Of a stretch of 64,000 nt of DNA, positions 18,469 through 26,763 are shown one piece after another; position 1 is the stretch's first letter; every line of letters starts with the position of its first letter. Made by a program: the position numbers and the translations under genes. The DNA is taken from NCBI RefSeq assembly GCF_025515205.1, contig NZ_JAOPFX010000004.1, positions 305,758-369,757 on the forward strand, written 5' to 3'. The notes beneath the pieces were generated by a model. The model was not told the DNA's origin. It ran no database searches and worked only from the letters and a program-made list of their open reading frames with translations. The DNA comes from Microbacterium fluvii (GTDB taxonomy: Bacteria; Actinomycetota; Actinomycetes; Actinomycetales; Microbacteriaceae).

Positions 18469-19349
18469 GCCTTCCTTCTGCGCAGCCCGAGCAGGCCGCC
18501 CACGATCGCGATCGAGATGATCATCAGAACGAGGACGACCATCGACACCGCTGCCCCCATCGGCTGATTGCGGAACTCCGTGTACAGGGTCACGATCAGG
18601 TTCCCGACCAGCAGCTCCTTGCCCCCGCCGAGCAGCACGGGGATCACGAAGACACCGAGCGTCGGCACGAAGGTCAGCAGAGACGCTCCGAGGATCCCGG
18701 GGGCGCTGAGCGGAACGAACACCCGCCCCTGCGTCTGCCACCATCCGGCGCCGAGGTCGGCGGCGGCCTCCTTCAGTGACGGATCGATTCCGCGCATCGA
18801 CGCGTAGATCGGGAACACCGCGACCGGCAGGAAGGCGTACAGCAGCGACATGACGACGGCGCCCTGGCTCGGGACGAGTGTGCCGACGTCGAGTCCGATC
18901 AGATCCAGGAAGCCGACGATCGGACCTCCCGACCCGAGCAGCGTGATCCATGCGAACGTGCGCACCAGGAAGTCGGTCCAGAACGGGATGATCACCAGCA
19001 GCAGCAGAACAGGCTGCCTCCGGGCCGGCTGGGAGACGATGTAGTACGACACGATGTAGCCGACGATCAGGCAGACGATCGTGTTGAGCGCGGCCATCCC
19101 GAGGCTGTACCACAGCGTCTTGGAGTACACGGGGTCGGTCAGCGCGAGGTAGTTCTCGAGCGTCCAGCCGCCCTGCACGGCTCCGTAGACATCGACCTCC
19201 GCGAAGCTGTTCCTGGCGACGACGAGAATCGGGATGATCGCGAAGAGCAGCACGAACAGCGCGCCCGGCAGGAGCAGCAGCCCCGCCCACATCGTGTCGC
19301 GCCGCGATCGGCGCGACAGGCTGTTCGTCGTCGTGATTGCTTGAGTCAC
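18465..19349 (-). CDS. potB: Polyamine-type ABC transporter permease (PotB-like), first gene of the operon
   Basis: This 294-residue protein has about six transmembrane helices and the EAA loop SLKEAAADLGAGWWQTQGRV. The GTG at 19349 is preceded by AAGGAGG ten bases upstream. An out-of-frame ATG lies seven bases before it. It heads the operon potB-potC-potD-potA-amidohydrolase-RraA-BKACE. The region upstream carries repeated CGAATCGC motifs that could be operator half-sites. Confidence 0.87.
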   Translation of the reverse strand: MTQAITTTNSLSRRSRRDTMWAGLLLLPGALFVLLFAIIPILVVARNSFAEVDVYGAVQGGWTLENYLALTDPVYSKTLWYSLGMAALNTIVCLIVGYIVSYYIVSQPARRQPVLLLLVIIPFWTDFLVRTFAWITLLGSGGPIVGFLDLIGLDVGTLVPSQGAVVMSLLYAFLPVAVFPIYASMRGIDPSLKEAAADLGAGWWQTQGRVFVPLSAPGILGASLLTFVPTLGVFVIPVLLGGGKELLVGNLIVTLYTEFRNQPMGAAVSMVVLVLMIISIAIVGGLLGLRRRKA

Positions 19350-19717
19350 TCGTCATCCACCTCCTTGCTGCTTCGGGTGATGTCCATCCTGAAGTCGCCG
19401 ATCGGGGAGCGGAACACGGTTGCACTTCGAATCGCACCGCCCGCGTGTTTCATTTGTGCGCGAATCGCAACGGGCGTGCGCGTCCCGAGGGGCTCGCGAT
19501 GTCGCGTCGGGCGTCGCGCGTGTTTCCCGGCTGTTTCCTCGGCGCTCGGGTGCGCTCCTTCCAGGACCGCGCGCGTGCGCGGGTGCCGCACCGGGTCGAC
19601 GAATCGCGTCGCAGACCGACGTGTGCACAGATGCGTTTCGCATTCCGGCATCGACGGGGCAGAGATCCAGGCGCCGGGGGAAAGAAGAGGAAAGGACCGG
19701 CCCTCACCGGGGAAAGC
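19350..19717. promoter_or_regulatory. Non-coding region upstream of the pot operon with repeated CGAATCGC motifs
   Basis: No gene is credible here; the overlapping open frames lack ribosome sites and conserved features. CGAATCGC occurs at 19428, 19461 and 19600 on the plus strand. The first two extend to CGAATCGCA and lie 33 bases apart, about three helical turns. No clear promoter for potB was found. Confidence 0.35.
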
Positions 19718-19752
19718 AAAACCCCCGCCATGTAGAAGCTAGGCGAGGGTTT
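19718..19752 (-). terminator. Rho-independent terminator of the tRNA cluster
   Basis: On the minus strand, AAACCCTCGCC pairs with GGCGGGGGTTT across a 12-base loop and is followed by a T-rich run. It lies downstream of tRNA-Phe. Confidence 0.75.
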
Positions 19753-19755
19753 CTG

Positions 19756-19776
19756 GGATGACTGTAACGGTCATCC
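19756..19776 (-). other. Small perfect hairpin immediately 3' of tRNA-Phe
   Basis: GGATGAC and GTCATCC arms around a 7-base loop lie three bases past the tRNA 3' end. It may be a processing or extra transcription-stop signal before the main terminator. Confidence 0.5.
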
Positions 19777-19779
19777 TTG

Positions 19780-19852
19780 TGGCTCCGACGGGCGTCGATC
19801 CCGTGACCTCACGATTTTCAGTCGTGCGCTCTACCAACTGAGCTACAGAGCC
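19780..19852 (-). tRNA. tRNA-Phe (GAA)
   Basis: This is a 73-base cloverleaf. The acceptor GGCTCTG pairs with CGGAGCC and the discriminator is A. The anticodon arm CACGA-CTGAAAA-TCGTG gives GAA. The T-loop reads ATCGACG, starting with A instead of the usual T. CCA is not encoded. Confidence 0.95.
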
Positions 19853-19934
19853 ATGCAGCATCCGTATCGACGGATCGACGCGATGCCGCATTGCTAAACG
19901 AAAGGCCCTTCAGAAAAGGGCCCGTCGCTCAGAG

Positions 19935-20008
19935 CGACCCTGACGGGACTTGAACCCGCGACCTCCGCCGTGACAGGGCGGCACGCTAACCAACTGCGCT
20001 ACAGGGCC
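19935..20008 (-). tRNA. tRNA-Asp (GTC)
   Basis: This is a 74-base cloverleaf. The acceptor GGCCCTG pairs with CAGGGTC (one G-T pair) and the discriminator is G. The anticodon arm CCGCC-CTGTCAC-GGCGG gives GTC. CCA is not encoded. Confidence 0.95.
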
Positions 20009-20032
20009 ATGCTTATTGAGTTGTGTGGAAAG

Positions 20033-20105
20033 TGACCCCAACGGGATTCGAACCCGTGCTACCGCCGTGAAAGGGCGGCGTCCTAGGCCGCTAAACGATG
20101 GGGCC
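20033..20105 (-). tRNA. tRNA-Glu (TTC)
   Basis: This is a 73-base cloverleaf. The acceptor GGCCCCA pairs with TGGGGTC. The anticodon arm CCGCC-CTTTCAC-GGCGG gives TTC. It is the first tRNA of a Glu-Asp-Phe transcription unit. CCA is not encoded. Confidence 0.95.
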
Positions 20106-20266
20106 GAGCGAACCCTGGGGCTCACGCTTACCGAGGGTCAAGCATATGCGATCCAGAACGGATTCGCGAATCGAGGGCGCGCCCACCCTGCGATGCGGCA
20201 GAACCAGGGTGGAATGACCCGATGCGGTTCTGCGCGAGCGGGCGCACTATTGAGTCGAGAAGAACC

Positions 20267-20296
20267 TTTCACCCGTGTGACTCATGTTGCTAATGT
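20267..20296 (+). promoter_or_regulatory. Candidate promoter of the M23 peptidase gene
   Basis: TTTCAC (20267-20272), an 18-base spacer and TAATGT (20291-20296) lie about 20 bases before the ATG at 20316. This placement argues against any start upstream of 20316. Confidence 0.5.
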
Positions 20297-20315
20297 GAAC
20301 GATGTTGCCTACGGG

Positions 20316-21692
20316 ATGGAGAGCCCGGTGGATCCTGAGCAGAGCTACGACGAGTGCGGCTGCGCGCCCTCGGCGCAGGAGCGCCGCGCGCTCTGGCCGA
20401 CGCTGAGCCGTCGCGGCGCTCTTGGGCTGGGTGCATTCGGCCTCGTGGCCCTCGGCGCCGTGGCCACGCCGTTCGTCTCGAACGCGTGGGCCGTCGACTA
20501 CCCCAGCTGGGACGACGTGCAGAAGGCCAAGAAGAGCGAGAGTGCGAAGGCCGCCGAGGTCTCCCGCATCGAAGGTCTGATCTCGGGGCTCCAGTCCGAG
20601 GTGGCCCGCACCCAGGCGCTCGCCGAGCAGGCGGCCGACGAGTTCTACGACGCCCAGCAGGCCTATTTCGACGCCGCGCAGCGCGCCGAAACCCTGCAGG
20701 AGCAGGCCGACGAGCAGGCCCAGAAGGCGGTGGATGCTGCCAACAAGGCGGGCCAGGTCGCCTCGCAGCTCTACCGCTCGGGCGGCGACGATGCCTCGCT
20801 CGAGCTGTTCTTCGCCGGATCGGCGGCCTCTGCCGACGACCTGCTCGCGCGCCTGGGCACGATGGACAAGCTCATCTCGCGCAATCAGTCGGTCTACGCC
20901 GAGGCTGTCACGGCGCGTGATTCGGCGCAGAGCCTGAGCGACCAGGCGAAGGTCGCCCGCGACGAGCGCGACCGCCTGCAGCAGGTCGCGGAGCAGAAGA
21001 TGGTCGCCTCGCAGCAGGCCGCCGACGCCGCCCAGGCGGCGCTCGACGCGCAGCAGGCGAACCTCGCGACCCTCGAGGCGCAGCTGGCCGCCCTCAAAGA
21101 CAGCACGGCGAAGACGATCTCCGAATACAAGGAGGGTGTCGAGGCGCGCCGCAAGGCGAAGGCGGAGGCCGAGCGCAAGGCGAAGGAAGAAGCAGAGCGC
21201 AAGGCGAGAGAGGCCGCGGAGAAGGGCGGCAGCTCCGGCGGCTCGAGCGGCGGCAAGGGCGGCTCCACGACCAGCTCCGGCTGGGCGCGCCCCTCGTCGG
21301 GCTGGCGCACCTCCGGCTACGGCCCCCGCACCGTGCAGTGCGGCAACAGCTACTGCTCCAGCGGCTTCCACTACGGCGTCGACCTCGCCGCCGGGTGCGG
21401 TGCGGGCATCTATGCGGCCCACTCCGGCACGGTCGTCTACGCGGGCTACAACGGCGGCTACGGCAACTACATCAAGATCGACCACGGCAACGGCATCGGC
21501 ACCGGCTATGGCCACATCCGCAACGGCGGCATCTACGTGCGCTACGGCCAGACGGTCAAGGCGGGCCAGCTGATCGCCGCAGAGGGCAACACCGGCAACT
21601 CCTTCGGCTGCCACTGCCACTTCGAGACCTACGTCAACGGCTCGCCGGTCAACCCCATCACCTTCATGGCCAAGCGGGGCATCTCGGTCTGA
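20316..21692 (+). CDS. Tat-exported M23 family peptidoglycan endopeptidase with coiled-coil domain
   Basis: This protein of about 458 residues has a twin-arginine signal (LSRRGALGLGAFG, Arg32-Arg33, cleavage after about residue 59 at NAWA). A long Ala/Gln/Glu-rich coiled coil spans about 65-300, then a Gly/Ser linker, then a C-terminal LytM/M23 domain. Zinc ligands are visible as HYGVD (His352, Asp356) and HCH (His433, His435); the middle residue Cys is unusual, since HLH is common. Five cysteines in the catalytic domain suggest disulfides. The architecture resembles EnvC/RipA-type division hydrolases that cut cross-links during cell separation. A GTG at 20328 has the better ribosome site (GGAG six bases upstream) and would remove four residues. 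Confidence 0.88.
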   Translation: MESPVDPEQSYDECGCAPSAQERRALWPTLSRRGALGLGAFGLVALGAVATPFVSNAWAVDYPSWDDVQKAKKSESAKAAEVSRIEGLISGLQSEVARTQALAEQAADEFYDAQQAYFDAAQRAETLQEQADEQAQKAVDAANKAGQVASQLYRSGGDDASLELFFAGSAASADDLLARLGTMDKLISRNQSVYAEAVTARDSAQSLSDQAKVARDERDRLQQVAEQKMVASQQAADAAQAALDAQQANLATLEAQLAALKDSTAKTISEYKEGVEARRKAKAEAERKAKEEAERKAREAAEKGGSSGGSSGGKGGSTTSSGWARPSSGWRTSGYGPRTVQCGNSYCSSGFHYGVDLAAGCGAGIYAAHSGTVVYAGYNGGYGNYIKIDHGNGIGTGYGHIRNGGIYVRYGQTVKAGQLIAAEGNTGNSFGCHCHFETYVNGSPVNPITFMAKRGISV

Positions 21693-21695
21693 AAA

Positions 21696-21734
21696 GCGAA
21701 AGAGGCGGATGCCGTCAGCATCCGCCTCTTTCGC
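21696..21734. terminator. Bidirectional terminator between M23 peptidase and ppa
   Basis: Perfect 17-base arms (21696-21712 and 21718-21734; the left arm starts GCGAAAGAGGCGG) surround a 5-base loop, with A/T-rich flanks. The convergent genes end at 21692 and 21745. Confidence 0.85.
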
Positions 21735-21744
21735 GCACGACGCG

Positions 21745-22278
21745 TCAGATGGTCTTGGGGGCGTGCCCCTCGCCCTGCGTGGCGGTCTGCGCGCCCTCTG
21801 CCTGGAAGCGGTCGAAGGCCTCCGCCACGAGGCGCTCGGCCTCTGCGGCGTTCGCCCACTCGTCGACCTTGACCCACTTGCCGGGCTCGAGGTCCTTGTA
21901 GTGCTCGAAGAAGTGGCCGATCTCGCCGCGGGTCCACTCGTCGATGTCGTCGACGTCCTGGATGTGGGCCCAGCGGGGGTCCTTCGCCAGCACGGCGACG
22001 ACCTTGTCGTCACCGCCGGCCTCGTCGCTCATCTTGAGCACGGCGACGGGACGCACCTTGGCCATGACGCCGGGGTAGAGGTCGCGGTCGAGCAGCAGCA
22101 GCACGTCGAGCGGGTCGCCGTCTTCGCCGAGGGTGTCTTCGAAGAAGCCGTAGTTGGCGGGGTATCCCATCGGGGTGAACAGCACGCGATCGAGGAACAC
22201 GCGACCGGTGCCGTGGTCGACCTCGTACTTGACGCGGCTGCCGCGCGGGATCTCGATGACGGCGTCGTACGCGCCCAT
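21745..22278 (-). CDS. ppa: Inorganic pyrophosphatase
   Basis: This 177-residue family I soluble pyrophosphatase hydrolyses PPi to phosphate in the cytoplasm and pulls biosynthetic reactions forward. It starts MGAYDAVIEIPRGSRVKYE and contains the signature metal-binding block EDGDPLDVLLL and KDPRWAHI. The length is normal for the family. The ATG at 22278 has GAAGGAG eight bases upstream. Divergent from tilS, as in other actinobacteria. Confidence 0.96.
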   Translation of the reverse strand: MGAYDAVIEIPRGSRVKYEVDHGTGRVFLDRVLFTPMGYPANYGFFEDTLGEDGDPLDVLLLLDRDLYPGVMAKVRPVAVLKMSDEAGGDDKVVAVLAKDPRWAHIQDVDDIDEWTRGEIGHFFEHYKDLEPGKWVKVDEWANAAEAERLVAEAFDRFQAEGAQTATQGEGHAPKTI

Positions 22279-22349
22279 GGTGGTGCTCCTTCGGAGAGTC
22301 TGTGAATGGCCGCAGTAAAGCCTAGTCGCGGGCCGGATACCGTGGGGGC

Positions 22350-23345
22350 ATGCCCGACCGCAGACCAGGCCTCGACCCCGCCGTCGCCGAGGTGCGCCGT
22401 GCCGTGCGGACCGCGCTCGACACGGTGCCGACCGGCGCAACCGTCGTGGTGGCGCTCTCGGGCGGAGCCGACTCGCTCGCCCTCGCGGCCGCGACCGCGT
22501 TCGAGGCGCCCAAGCGGGGCGTGCGGGCGGTCGCGCTGACGATCGACCACGGTCTGCAGCCGGGATCGGCGGATGCGGCCGCCACCGCCGCCGACCGGGC
22601 CCGCGCCCTGGGGCTCGGGGCCGAGGTGGTCGCCGTCGAGGTCGCCGAGGAGGGCGGCCCGGAGGCGGCCGCGCGCGCCGCGCGCTACGGTGCGCTGGCG
22701 GCGGCGGCGACCCGGCTGAACGCTCACGCGGTGCTGCTCGGCCACACCCTCGACGACCAGGCCGAGACGGTGCTGCTGGGCCTCGCTCGTGGCTCGGGAT
22801 CCGGTAGCCTGCAGGGCATGGCGCCGACGGCATCCGTGCACGACGCGACGCTGCTGCGGCCCCTGCTCGACGTGCGCCGCGCGACGACCCGCGCAGCCTG
22901 CGTGGCCGAGGGCCTCGACCCGTGGGACGACCCGCACAACGTCGATGAGCGCTTCGCCCGCGTGCGGGTGCGCGAGCGCGTGCTGCCGGTGCTGGAGGCC
23001 GAGCTCGGCCCCGGCGTCGCCGAGGCGCTGGCGCGCACGGCGGCGCAGTCGAGAGAAGACGCCGAGGCGTTCGCCGAGATGATCGACGAGACGATCGAAG
23101 ACATCGTCGAGCACGCCGAAGCGGGAATCTCGGTGTCGGTCGCGGCGCTCGCGGCCAATCCCGCAGCCCTCCGGCATCGCATCATCCGGCACGTCGTCGA
23201 CGCCGAGTTCGGGCAGAGCCTCACCCGCACCCAGACCCTCGAAGTCGCCCGCCTGGTGACGGAATGGTCGGGCCAGGGCCCGATCGACCTTCCCGCGTGC
23301 ACCGCGGCACGCAGCGGTGGGCAGATCGTGTTCACCGCCCGCTGA
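22350..23345 (+). CDS. tilS: tRNA(Ile)-lysidine synthetase
   Basis: This 331-residue enzyme converts C34 of the CAU-anticodon tRNA-Ile to lysidine, using ATP. The PP-loop SGGADS is at residues 37-42, followed by LTIDHGLQPGS and LGHTLDDQAETVLLGLARGSG. The protein lacks the extended C-terminal TilS domain of E. coli, as is normal for short actinobacterial forms. TACCGT (22338-22343) stands exactly six bases before the ATG and there is no convincing ribosome site, so the mRNA is probably leaderless. Confidence 0.93.
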   Translation: MPDRRPGLDPAVAEVRRAVRTALDTVPTGATVVVALSGGADSLALAAATAFEAPKRGVRAVALTIDHGLQPGSADAAATAADRARALGLGAEVVAVEVAEEGGPEAAARAARYGALAAAATRLNAHAVLLGHTLDDQAETVLLGLARGSGSGSLQGMAPTASVHDATLLRPLLDVRRATTRAACVAEGLDPWDDPHNVDERFARVRVRERVLPVLEAELGPGVAEALARTAAQSREDAEAFAEMIDETIEDIVEHAEAGISVSVAALAANPAALRHRIIRHVVDAEFGQSLTRTQTLEVARLVTEWSGQGPIDLPACTAARSGGQIVFTAR

Positions 23346-23378
23346 GACGTGCGCGCCCCCTAGGGTGGGGGCAGGATC

Positions 23379-23648
23379 ATGGCCGACATCGAATATGCCA
23401 ACGCAGACTTCGACGCCGCTGTCACGTGTCTCACGCAGGCCGGGGAGTCGGTGTTCGAGGCGTTCTGCCCTGCCTTCTCGGTGCTCGGCTCGTCGGTGGT
23501 CGAATCGGCGCTCGTGGGCGTCGACGCCGTCGTGAAGGCGGCGATGACATCGCTCGCGGGCGCGGCGACCGAGCTCGCCACCGACACCACCACGGTGCAT
23601 GACGAGCTGCGCCGCACCGATGCCGCGCTCGCGGGGAGCGACGGGTGA
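23379..23648 (+). CDS. Small WXG100-like helical protein (possible type VII secretion-associated partner)
   Basis: This 89-residue, Ala-rich, all-helical acidic protein (MADIEYANADFDAAVTCLTQ) has the size and two-helix pattern of WXG100/Esx proteins. It lacks a clear WxG turn and has two cysteines, so membership is tentative. Its stop overlaps by four bases (GTGA) the start of a DUF1023 hydrolase whose N-terminal part looks like an LXG/WXG helical region. Such pairs are common in actinobacteria. TAGGGT at 23361-23366 could be the -10, and AGGATC lies near the ATG. No ESX secretion genes are in the window. Confidence 0.6.
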   Translation: MADIEYANADFDAAVTCLTQAGESVFEAFCPAFSVLGSSVVESALVGVDAVVKAAMTSLAGAATELATDTTTVHDELRRTDAALAGSDG

Positions 23649-25549
23649 GTCTGCCCGGCATCGCCGCAGACCCCGCTGGCGGCAGCGTCGAGTCGGCGCG
23701 CGGATTGGCCGCCTTCTTCCGCTCGCGGGCCGAGTCGGAGCGCGTCCGCAGCACGAGCGCCGTGCGCGCGCTGACCGCCCTCAACCCGGTGACGGCGCAG
23801 AGCGTCGATGCGCTGCGCCCTCGGATCACGCTGCTCAGCGACCGCCTCACCCGCACCGCGGATGCGGCAGACACCGCCGCCGGCATCCTCGACGACTACG
23901 CCGACGCGCTCGCCGACCTGGCGCTGCGCGCCGACCTCGCGCTCACGCGGGCGCAGGACGACTACGCCGCGATCTGGTCGCGACGGGCGGAGGCGCTCAA
24001 CGCGACCTCCGAGGGACTCGTGGGCTGGTCGCTCGGCTGGGACGACGTGCTGCCCTCGTGGCTGTATCTCGACGATGCCTCCTACCTGCGGCGCTGGCAG
24101 GGCGCCATCGACGAGTACCGCTCGTCTCGAGCCCACTACAACGCCCTGCACGACGAGCGCGAAGAGCTCGATCGCCGCACGGCCGACCGGCTCTCGGGCA
24201 TCTCGCTGGTGGCCGAGCTCACGCACGACGGTGCCGTCGGGCTCGGCGGAGTCGCCGCATCCGCCGCCCTGTGGGCAGGTGACACCGATGCGCTCACCGC
24301 CGCCCAGATCGCAGGGCTCGGCGACCCCGCGCTCGTGCGGCGCGTATGGGACAGCCTCGACGAGGGCGACCGGCGCCGGCTCACCGAGGCCGATCCGCAG
24401 ATCATCGGTAACCTCGACGGGCTGCCGATCGCCGCGAGGGTGGCCGCCAACCGCATCTCGATCGAGCGCGAGATCGCCGCGCGGCAGGCCGAGATCGACC
24501 GGCTCGAGGGACTCAGAGATCAGGCGCACGCGTCGGCCTACCACTCCGAGTCCGGCATCGACCGCGTCTACGACGACCTCGTCGCCGAGCAGCAGACGCT
24601 CATCGACTACTACCGCGGGCTGCTCGACCAGAAGGTGTACTGGACCGATCGCGACGGCACGCAGCGCCTCGACACGGGGGCGCGCGTCGTGGTCTTCGAC
24701 CCGTCGCGCGGGGCCATCGCGACCTACCACGGCGCGCTCGACCCGGCCACCGGCGACATCCCGTCGTGGGTGGTGAACGTCGCGATCTCGGTGCCGGGCA
24801 CCGGCTCGAACATCACCGACTTCGGCGATGCGCGCGCAGCCGACCTCGCCCGCGCCGCGGGCGCGTCGACGGCCGTGTTCCAGTGGGCGGGCGGCGAGTT
24901 CCCGCAGAGCATCCCCGAGGCGATGAGCACGTCGTATTCGCACGACCTGGGGCCGCGGCTGCGCGACTTCGCGGCCGGGGTGCAGGTGTCGACTCCTGCC
25001 ACGCTCACGGTGCTCGGCCACAGCTACGGCGGCGCCGTGGTCGGCCTCGCCGAGAAGGCGGGGCTGTCGGCCGACCGCGTGCTGTACGTCGCGGCGGCCG
25101 GCATGGGCGACGGCGTGCAGGGGGTGGCCGACTTCCCGAACACCTCCGATGTGCCCCACTACGCGATGATGAGCCGCAACGACCTCGTGGTCGGGCTCAT
25201 CCAGGCGAACGAGAGCGACCCCATCGCCCTGCACGGGCAGACGACGCTGCACGCCGACGGCGTCACGCGGCTCGAGACCGGCCGCATCGTCGACTCCGAC
25301 ATGGACAGCGCCCACATCGAGGATTACAACGTGCCGGGCAACGGCACCCCGTCGTCGATCGACAGCCACTCGTCGCTCTACACGGTGGGCTCGACCGCGT
25401 TCGACAACATGGTCGCCGTCATCACCGGCGGCCAGGCCGAGGTCTACGCCGAGAGCCAGACGATCGTCACCGTGAGCGGGCCGGTCGTCATCGACGGGCT
25501 CGACCGCGACGACTACACCCCCACCTACATCACCGTCTCCGGCGGATGA
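23645..25549 (+). CDS. DUF1023-type alpha/beta hydrolase with N-terminal helical (WXG-like) domain
   Basis: This 634-residue protein's first roughly 330 residues are mainly helical, with a coiled-coil stretch near IEREIAARQAEIDRLEGL. The C-terminal part carries an alpha/beta-hydrolase fold of the DUF1023 (PF06259) type: VVNVAISVPGTGSN, FQWAGGEFP, and the nucleophile elbow GHSYGG with Ser460. There is no signal peptide, so it is cytoplasmic or exported without one. It overlaps both neighbours by four bases, forming a three-gene operon with the small helical protein and a lipoprotein. The substrate is unknown; effector or surface esterase roles are speculative. Confidence 0.75.
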   Translation: MSLPGIAADPAGGSVESARGLAAFFRSRAESERVRSTSAVRALTALNPVTAQSVDALRPRITLLSDRLTRTADAADTAAGILDDYADALADLALRADLALTRAQDDYAAIWSRRAEALNATSEGLVGWSLGWDDVLPSWLYLDDASYLRRWQGAIDEYRSSRAHYNALHDEREELDRRTADRLSGISLVAELTHDGAVGLGGVAASAALWAGDTDALTAAQIAGLGDPALVRRVWDSLDEGDRRRLTEADPQIIGNLDGLPIAARVAANRISIEREIAARQAEIDRLEGLRDQAHASAYHSESGIDRVYDDLVAEQQTLIDYYRGLLDQKVYWTDRDGTQRLDTGARVVVFDPSRGAIATYHGALDPATGDIPSWVVNVAISVPGTGSNITDFGDARAADLARAAGASTAVFQWAGGEFPQSIPEAMSTSYSHDLGPRLRDFAAGVQVSTPATLTVLGHSYGGAVVGLAEKAGLSADRVLYVAAAGMGDGVQGVADFPNTSDVPHYAMMSRNDLVVGLIQANESDPIALHGQTTLHADGVTRLETGRIVDSDMDSAHIEDYNVPGNGTPSSIDSHSSLYTVGSTAFDNMVAVITGGQAEVYAESQTIVTVSGPVVIDGLDRDDYTPTYITVSGG

Positions 25550-26076
25550 CCGACACGATGGACACCATGCGCCGAATCGTCGCGACCGCGGTCGCCGCCC
25601 TGCTCGCACTCACCCTGGGAGGCTGCACGATGCAGACCGACAGCAAGCTCGACGACTTCCGGGTCGAGGCCGAGCGCCTCACCGACGACCTGACCGCCCA
25701 GATCGCCGCCGACGCGATCGACGAGATCGTCGGCACCGAGTCGCAGGCCCGCTACGGCGACACGAACTCCGCCGAGCAGAAGCCGACCGATCCCGCGTGG
25801 TGGCAGGTCTACCGCACCATCAACCTCGTGAGCGAGCCCGACGCCTCGGCGACCGCCGCCTCGGCGATCTCGGACCACCTCGCCGCCGACGGGTGGACCG
25901 AGGAGCGGGTGCGCGAGACCGAGGAGGGGCGGCGCATCGCCGACGGCTTCCGCAAAGACACCGACGACGGCCAGTGGTACATCGAGGTCACGTGGGTGAC
26001 CACCGCGCCCGAGATGGCCGAGACGATCGAGCTGACCGTCGTGAGCCCCGAGACGGTCCGCGGCGACGCAGACTGA
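25546..26076 (+). CDS. Putative lipoprotein of the DUF1023 operon
   Basis: This protein of about 176 residues has a lipobox LTLGGC (Cys27), implying anchorage to the outer face of the membrane. The remainder is soluble and acidic (EIVGTESQARYGD, DGWTEERVRETEEGRR). The ATG overlaps the hydrolase stop (ATGA). Alternative in-frame ATGs at 25558 and 25567 would give a more compact signal. It could be an immunity-like or accessory protein for the upstream hydrolase, but there is no direct evidence; no family was recognised. Confidence 0.7.
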   Translation: MTDTMDTMRRIVATAVAALLALTLGGCTMQTDSKLDDFRVEAERLTDDLTAQIAADAIDEIVGTESQARYGDTNSAEQKPTDPAWWQVYRTINLVSEPDASATAASAISDHLAADGWTEERVRETEEGRRIADGFRKDTDDGQWYIEVTWVTTAPEMAETIELTVVSPETVRGDAD

Positions 26077-26102
26077 GCGGATGCCGGGGCCCCGGCATCC
26101 GC
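26077..26102. terminator. Perfect palindromic terminator between lipoprotein and DUF937 gene
   Basis: A 26-base perfect palindrome (left half GCGGATGCCGGGG) starts at the base after the lipoprotein stop codon and lies between convergent genes. Confidence 0.75.
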
Positions 26103-26115
26103 GTCGCGCGCGCGG

Positions 26116-26661
26116 CTACTTGCCGCCGCCGAACAGGCCGCCCAGCATGCCGCCGATGTCGATGCCGCCGCCCGACTTCGCGCCCGACCCGCCTCCGAGC
26201 AGGCCCCCGATGAGGTCGCCGATGCCGCCGCCGGACTCTCCCGTCGAGGCGCCCGCCGCGCTCTGGGTCGTGCCCGTCTGCTTGCCCGCGAGCATGCCCA
26301 TCACGATCGGCGCGAGCATCGGCAGGAGCTGGCCGAAGTCGATGCCGGCTGTCTTCGGCTCATCGGTGAGCTTCTGGGCGACTTCGCCCTGGCGCCCGCC
26401 GAAGACGTGACCGAGGATCTTCTCGCCGTCGGCGGTGTCGACCGCGTTCAGGTCGACCGCGCCGGTCGTGCCGGCGTGGCTGCCCAGCGCCTTCTCGAGT
26501 GCGGCGGCTCCGTCGGGAGTCGACGCGTTGTGCTGCAGTCCGCTGAGGATCGTGGCGCCGCCCTCTTTCACCGCCTTCTGCGCCGTGGCCGGGTCGACGC
26601 CCAGTTGCGCGGCGATCTGATCGATCGGGAGTTTCGAGAGGATGTCGTCGAGCCCTGCCAT
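26116..26661 (-). CDS. DUF937 (YidB-like) protein
   Basis: This 181-residue protein starts MAGLDDILSKLPIDQIAAQLGV, has the DUF937 core (about 1-120, with GATILSGLQHNA and ILGHVFGGRQ) and a Gly/Ser-rich tail with repeated GGLLGGG. Family members are cytoplasmic or envelope proteins of unknown function. The ATG at 26661 has AAGGA upstream; a longer start at 26691 is less likely. It is convergent with the lipoprotein gene and part of the block separating tilS from hpt. Confidence 0.8.
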   Translation of the reverse strand: MAGLDDILSKLPIDQIAAQLGVDPATAQKAVKEGGATILSGLQHNASTPDGAAALEKALGSHAGTTGAVDLNAVDTADGEKILGHVFGGRQGEVAQKLTDEPKTAGIDFGQLLPMLAPIVMGMLAGKQTGTTQSAAGASTGESGGGIGDLIGGLLGGGSGAKSGGGIDIGGMLGGLFGGGK

Positions 26662-26751
26662 AGGGAGTCCTTCCGTCGCGCCGGGCACCATCGCCCGTCG
26701 CGCTCAGCATAGAGACGGCTCGACCCCTGCAGCAGGGGGTGCGCCCGCACG

Positions 26752-26763
26752 TAGAATCGGCCC
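26752..26763 (+). promoter_or_regulatory. Leaderless promoter -10 element of hpt
   Basis: TAGAAT (26752-26757) is followed by six bases and then the ATG of hpt at 26764. The expected transcription start coincides with the start codon. No good -35 is visible. Confidence 0.6.

Noticed and set aside
19337..19761. Overlapping small frames in the gap between potB and the tRNA cluster
   Set aside because: Frames are open on both strands, none has a ribosome site or conserved motif, and they run into a terminator. Treated as non-coding.
23360..25609. 749-codon minus-strand frame opposite the DUF1023 operon
   Set aside because: Arg/His/Val-rich shadow without ribosome site or family resemblance; the plus-strand genes have overlaps and motifs.
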